Source: Moraxella lacunata (GTDB lineage: Bacteria > Pseudomonadota > Gammaproteobacteria > Pseudomonadales > Moraxellaceae). Taken from it: a DNA stretch of 8,179 bases. Below the pieces are notes generated by a model. It did not search any database. It saw nothing but the letters and a program-made list of their open reading frames with translations, and was not told the DNA's origin. Location: positions 15,762 to 23,940 of the forward strand of contig NZ_MXAN01000067.1 of assembly GCF_002027545.1 (NCBI RefSeq). Direction: 5' to 3'. A program made the translations under genes and the position numbers. This document shows positions 6,865 through 8,179 of the stretch, piece after piece; the stretch's first letter is position 1, and each line of letters begins with the position of its first letter.

Positions 6865-8010
6865 TCACACCTTCTTAACAATCACCGAACCAATTGAATA
6901 CCCCGCCCCAAACGAGCAAATCACCGCCAAATCACCGCTGGCAATGCCGTCTTGGCAACGATGAAACGCAATCATCGGGCTTGCCGAACTGGTATTACCA
7001 AATTCATCAATGACAATCGGAGCAATGGATTTATCTGCGTCCTTGCCCATGACGGTGCGTAAAATCAAATCAATCATGTTAATGTTGGCTTGGTGTAGCC
7101 ACAGTTTTTTGACTTTGTCGGTGCTGATATTATTCTCTGCCAAATGCGTGCTGATAATCTCAGACACTTTGGGGCAAACTTCACGGAACACTTTACGCCC
7201 TTCTTGCAAGAATAATTTATCAGTAACAGGCTCGGTCATATCAGGATACATGGACGTTTTGGCGTGCAAAAACTCACTTCTATCCATAAAGCCAAATTCG
7301 TTTTTGATGTTGGTTGAAAACTGTGTCCACAGCTTACTATCTAGCACCTCATAACCTTTTGGCGTGTCTGTCTCTTCAATGATGGTCGCTGCCGCCACAT
7401 CGCCAAAAATAAAGTGGCTATCACGGTTACGCCAGTTCAGATGAGCGGACGTAATCTCGACATTGACCACGGCAATACGTTTGGCAACACCACCTTTTAT
7501 CATACCGACCGCTTGGGCGATACCAAAAGTCGCCGCACTACACGCCACATTGGTATCAAAGGCAAATCCGCCCACCATACCGACCGCCTGCTGAATCTCA
7601 ATGGCAATGGCAGGATAGACACGCTGAAAGTTGGAGCAAGCACAGATAATGCCGTCCAAGTCTTTGCCTTCCAAGCCTGCATTGGCTAAGGCTTGGTTAA
7701 GTGCGTCCGTCCCCATCTCCGCCATGATAGACAGCTCTTCGCCAAGTTTGCGGGCAGGGAAAATCGGTGCCATGATATTCGGGTCTAAAATACCTTTTTT
7801 ATCAATGACATAGCGTGATTTGATGCCTGACGCTTTTTCGATAAATTCTACGGTAGAATGCTGTAAAGCCGTCTTTTCGCCAGACTCAATGGCTTGGGCG
7901 TGGGCTTGGTTGTAGTTATCTACATAGGTGTTGAATGCCGTTACCAACTCTTCGTTGGTGATTTTGTCTTTGGGAATGTGTAGCCCTGTGGCGGTGATGC
8001 AAATGGTCAT
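6865..8010 (-). CDS. fabH: Beta-ketoacyl-ACP synthase III, long form (FabH family)
   Basis: A thiolase-fold enzyme that condenses an acyl-CoA primer with malonyl-ACP at the entry to type II fatty acid synthesis, in the cytosol. The catalytic Cys-His-Asn triad is visible: Cys157 in DTNVACSAA, His306 in LWLHQAN and Asn339 in FGNTSSAS. GDVAAA at 203-208 and the C-terminal CSFGAGYSIGSV also fit the family. At 381 residues it is well over the 317 of E. coli FabH; extra sequence is visible near 25-60 and near 225-275, as in the long FabH-like proteins of Pseudomonas and Acinetobacter. It may therefore use a longer or different primer than acetyl-CoA, and could be a paralogue rather than the main FabH. 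The start at 8010 is chosen because TGGAG lies 5 bases upstream and the protein then begins MTICITATGL, a typical FabH opening; an in-frame ATG at 8100 would put the promoter and dyad inside the gene. No other fatty acid gene is adjacent in view. Confidence 0.88.
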   Translation of the reverse strand: MTICITATGLHIPKDKITNEELVTAFNTYVDNYNQAHAQAIESGEKTALQHSTVEFIEKASGIKSRYVIDKKGILDPNIMAPIFPARKLGEELSIMAEMGTDALNQALANAGLEGKDLDGIICACSNFQRVYPAIAIEIQQAVGMVGGFAFDTNVACSAATFGIAQAVGMIKGGVAKRIAVVNVEITSAHLNWRNRDSHFIFGDVAAATIIEETDTPKGYEVLDSKLWTQFSTNIKNEFGFMDRSEFLHAKTSMYPDMTEPVTDKLFLQEGRKVFREVCPKVSEIISTHLAENNISTDKVKKLWLHQANINMIDLILRTVMGKDADKSIAPIVIDEFGNTSSASPMIAFHRCQDGIASGDLAVICSFGAGYSIGSVIVKKV

Positions 8011-8015
8011 AGATA

Positions 8016-8020
8016 CTCCA
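8016..8020 (-). promoter_or_regulatory. Ribosome binding site of the fabH-like gene
   Basis: On the minus strand TGGAG lies five bases before the ATG at 8010. It is the clearest Shine-Dalgarno in the window and decides the start codon against the upstream in-frame ATG at 8100. Confidence 0.75.
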
Positions 8021-8045
8021 TTTTTGTTTTGAAAAATTTGGTTAC

Positions 8046-8054
8046 AGTTTAGCA
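8046..8054 (-). promoter_or_regulatory. Predicted extended -10 promoter of the fabH-like gene
   Basis: On the minus strand TGC followed by TAAACT (8046-8051) forms an extended -10. The -35 position (about 8069-8074, TATTTT) is poor, which is common for extended -10 promoters. Transcription would start near 8039, giving a leader of about 29 bases that contains the ribosome binding site. Confidence 0.45.
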
Positions 8055-8069
8055 CACTTTTGCCTAAAA

Positions 8070-8095
8070 AAATAGCATACATTTGTAAGCTATTT
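8070..8095. promoter_or_regulatory. 26-bp dyad, candidate repressor operator at the fabH-like promoter
   Basis: Two half-sites AAATAGCnTACA face each other around two central bases: arms 8070-8076 with 8089-8095 and 8078-8081 with 8084-8087 match perfectly, 11 of 12 positions per half. It covers the -35 zone of the predicted promoter, the right place for a repressor. The core AGCnTACAnnTGTAnGCT recalls, from memory, the palindrome bound by the TetR-family fatty acid regulator FabR. The regulator itself is not in the window. Confidence 0.5.
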
Positions 8096-8179
8096 GTCAT
8101 TGTTGCTTATCGGTATTGTTAAGATGATGGGATTGTTCATGACAAAATAATAAGGGCAAATCTTTGAACCGCACCCCAA

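Noticed and set aside
8066..8072. A7 homopolymer (T7 on the minus strand) beside the fabH-like promoter as a phase-variable promoter spacer
   Set aside because: Seven bases is short for a hypermutable tract and such runs are common in AT-rich intergenic DNA.
8011..8100. Upstream in-frame ATG giving a 411-residue FabH
   Set aside because: The extension covers the extended -10 and the dyad, does not resemble FabH, and the ATG at 8010 has a good TGGAG at proper spacing.
8097..8177. Minus-strand open frame ending at TGA 8097-8099, possibly the C-terminal tail of an upstream gene (reads FKDLPLLFCHEQ... near its middle)
   Set aside because: Only 26 codons are visible, a second minus frame is also open over the same stretch, and nothing is recognisable. 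It is possible but unsupported; the region 8101-8179 is otherwise empty.
1..8179. CRISPR array, tRNA or rRNA gene, insertion sequence or integrase
   Set aside because: No regularly spaced repeats, cloverleaf or rRNA-like sequence, and no transposase or recombinase motif were seen. The only repeats are the CCAA tract and the palindromic structures listed.

Overview
The window looks like chromosomal DNA from a gammaproteobacterium of the Moraxellaceae, most likely a Moraxella species. The evidence is moderate to low GC with AT-rich intergenic gaps, a gammaproteobacterial TrmA, a long-form FabH-type synthase, and a CCAA tetranucleotide repeat of the kind that host-adapted mucosal bacteria use for phase variation. 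The genus is an inference; no rRNA or other marker gene is present.

Layout: (1) From the left edge to 4861 (+) runs one very large gene, cut by the window edge. It encodes a single-chain Type ISP restriction-modification enzyme: Mrr-like nuclease, superfamily 2 helicase/translocase, N6-adenine methyltransferase and target recognition domain. Its open frame passes straight through the CCAA repeat at positions 1-20, and the other two frames hit stops at 36-38 and 70-72. This is the structure of an ON/OFF contingency locus. (2) At 4869-4897 a strong hairpin separates it from the convergent trmA (4912-6045, -), the tRNA U54 methyltransferase. (3) At 6046-6149 back-to-back promoters serve trmA and a small NadR/ribosylnicotinamide-kinase-like P-loop ATPase gene (+, start re-assigned to 6150). 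(4) From 6669 to 6864 lie a terminator and a 112-bp imperfect palindromic element. (5) At 6865-8010 (-) is a long-form beta-ketoacyl-ACP synthase III gene, preceded by a good ribosome binding site, an extended -10 and a 26-bp dyad that looks like an operator. (6) From 8101 to the right edge no gene is supported.

The accessory element is the Type ISP gene; the others look like ordinary chromosomal housekeeping genes. The most interesting observation is that restriction and modification sit in one polypeptide whose 5' end carries a frame-shifting tetranucleotide repeat. One slip would switch defence and genome methylation on or off together, giving a candidate phasevarion of an unusual class. 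Its specificity region is also far more AT-rich (about 23-25% GC in sampled 60-base lines) than its nuclease/helicase half (about 48% in a sampled line), which suggests the recognition domain was exchanged separately.
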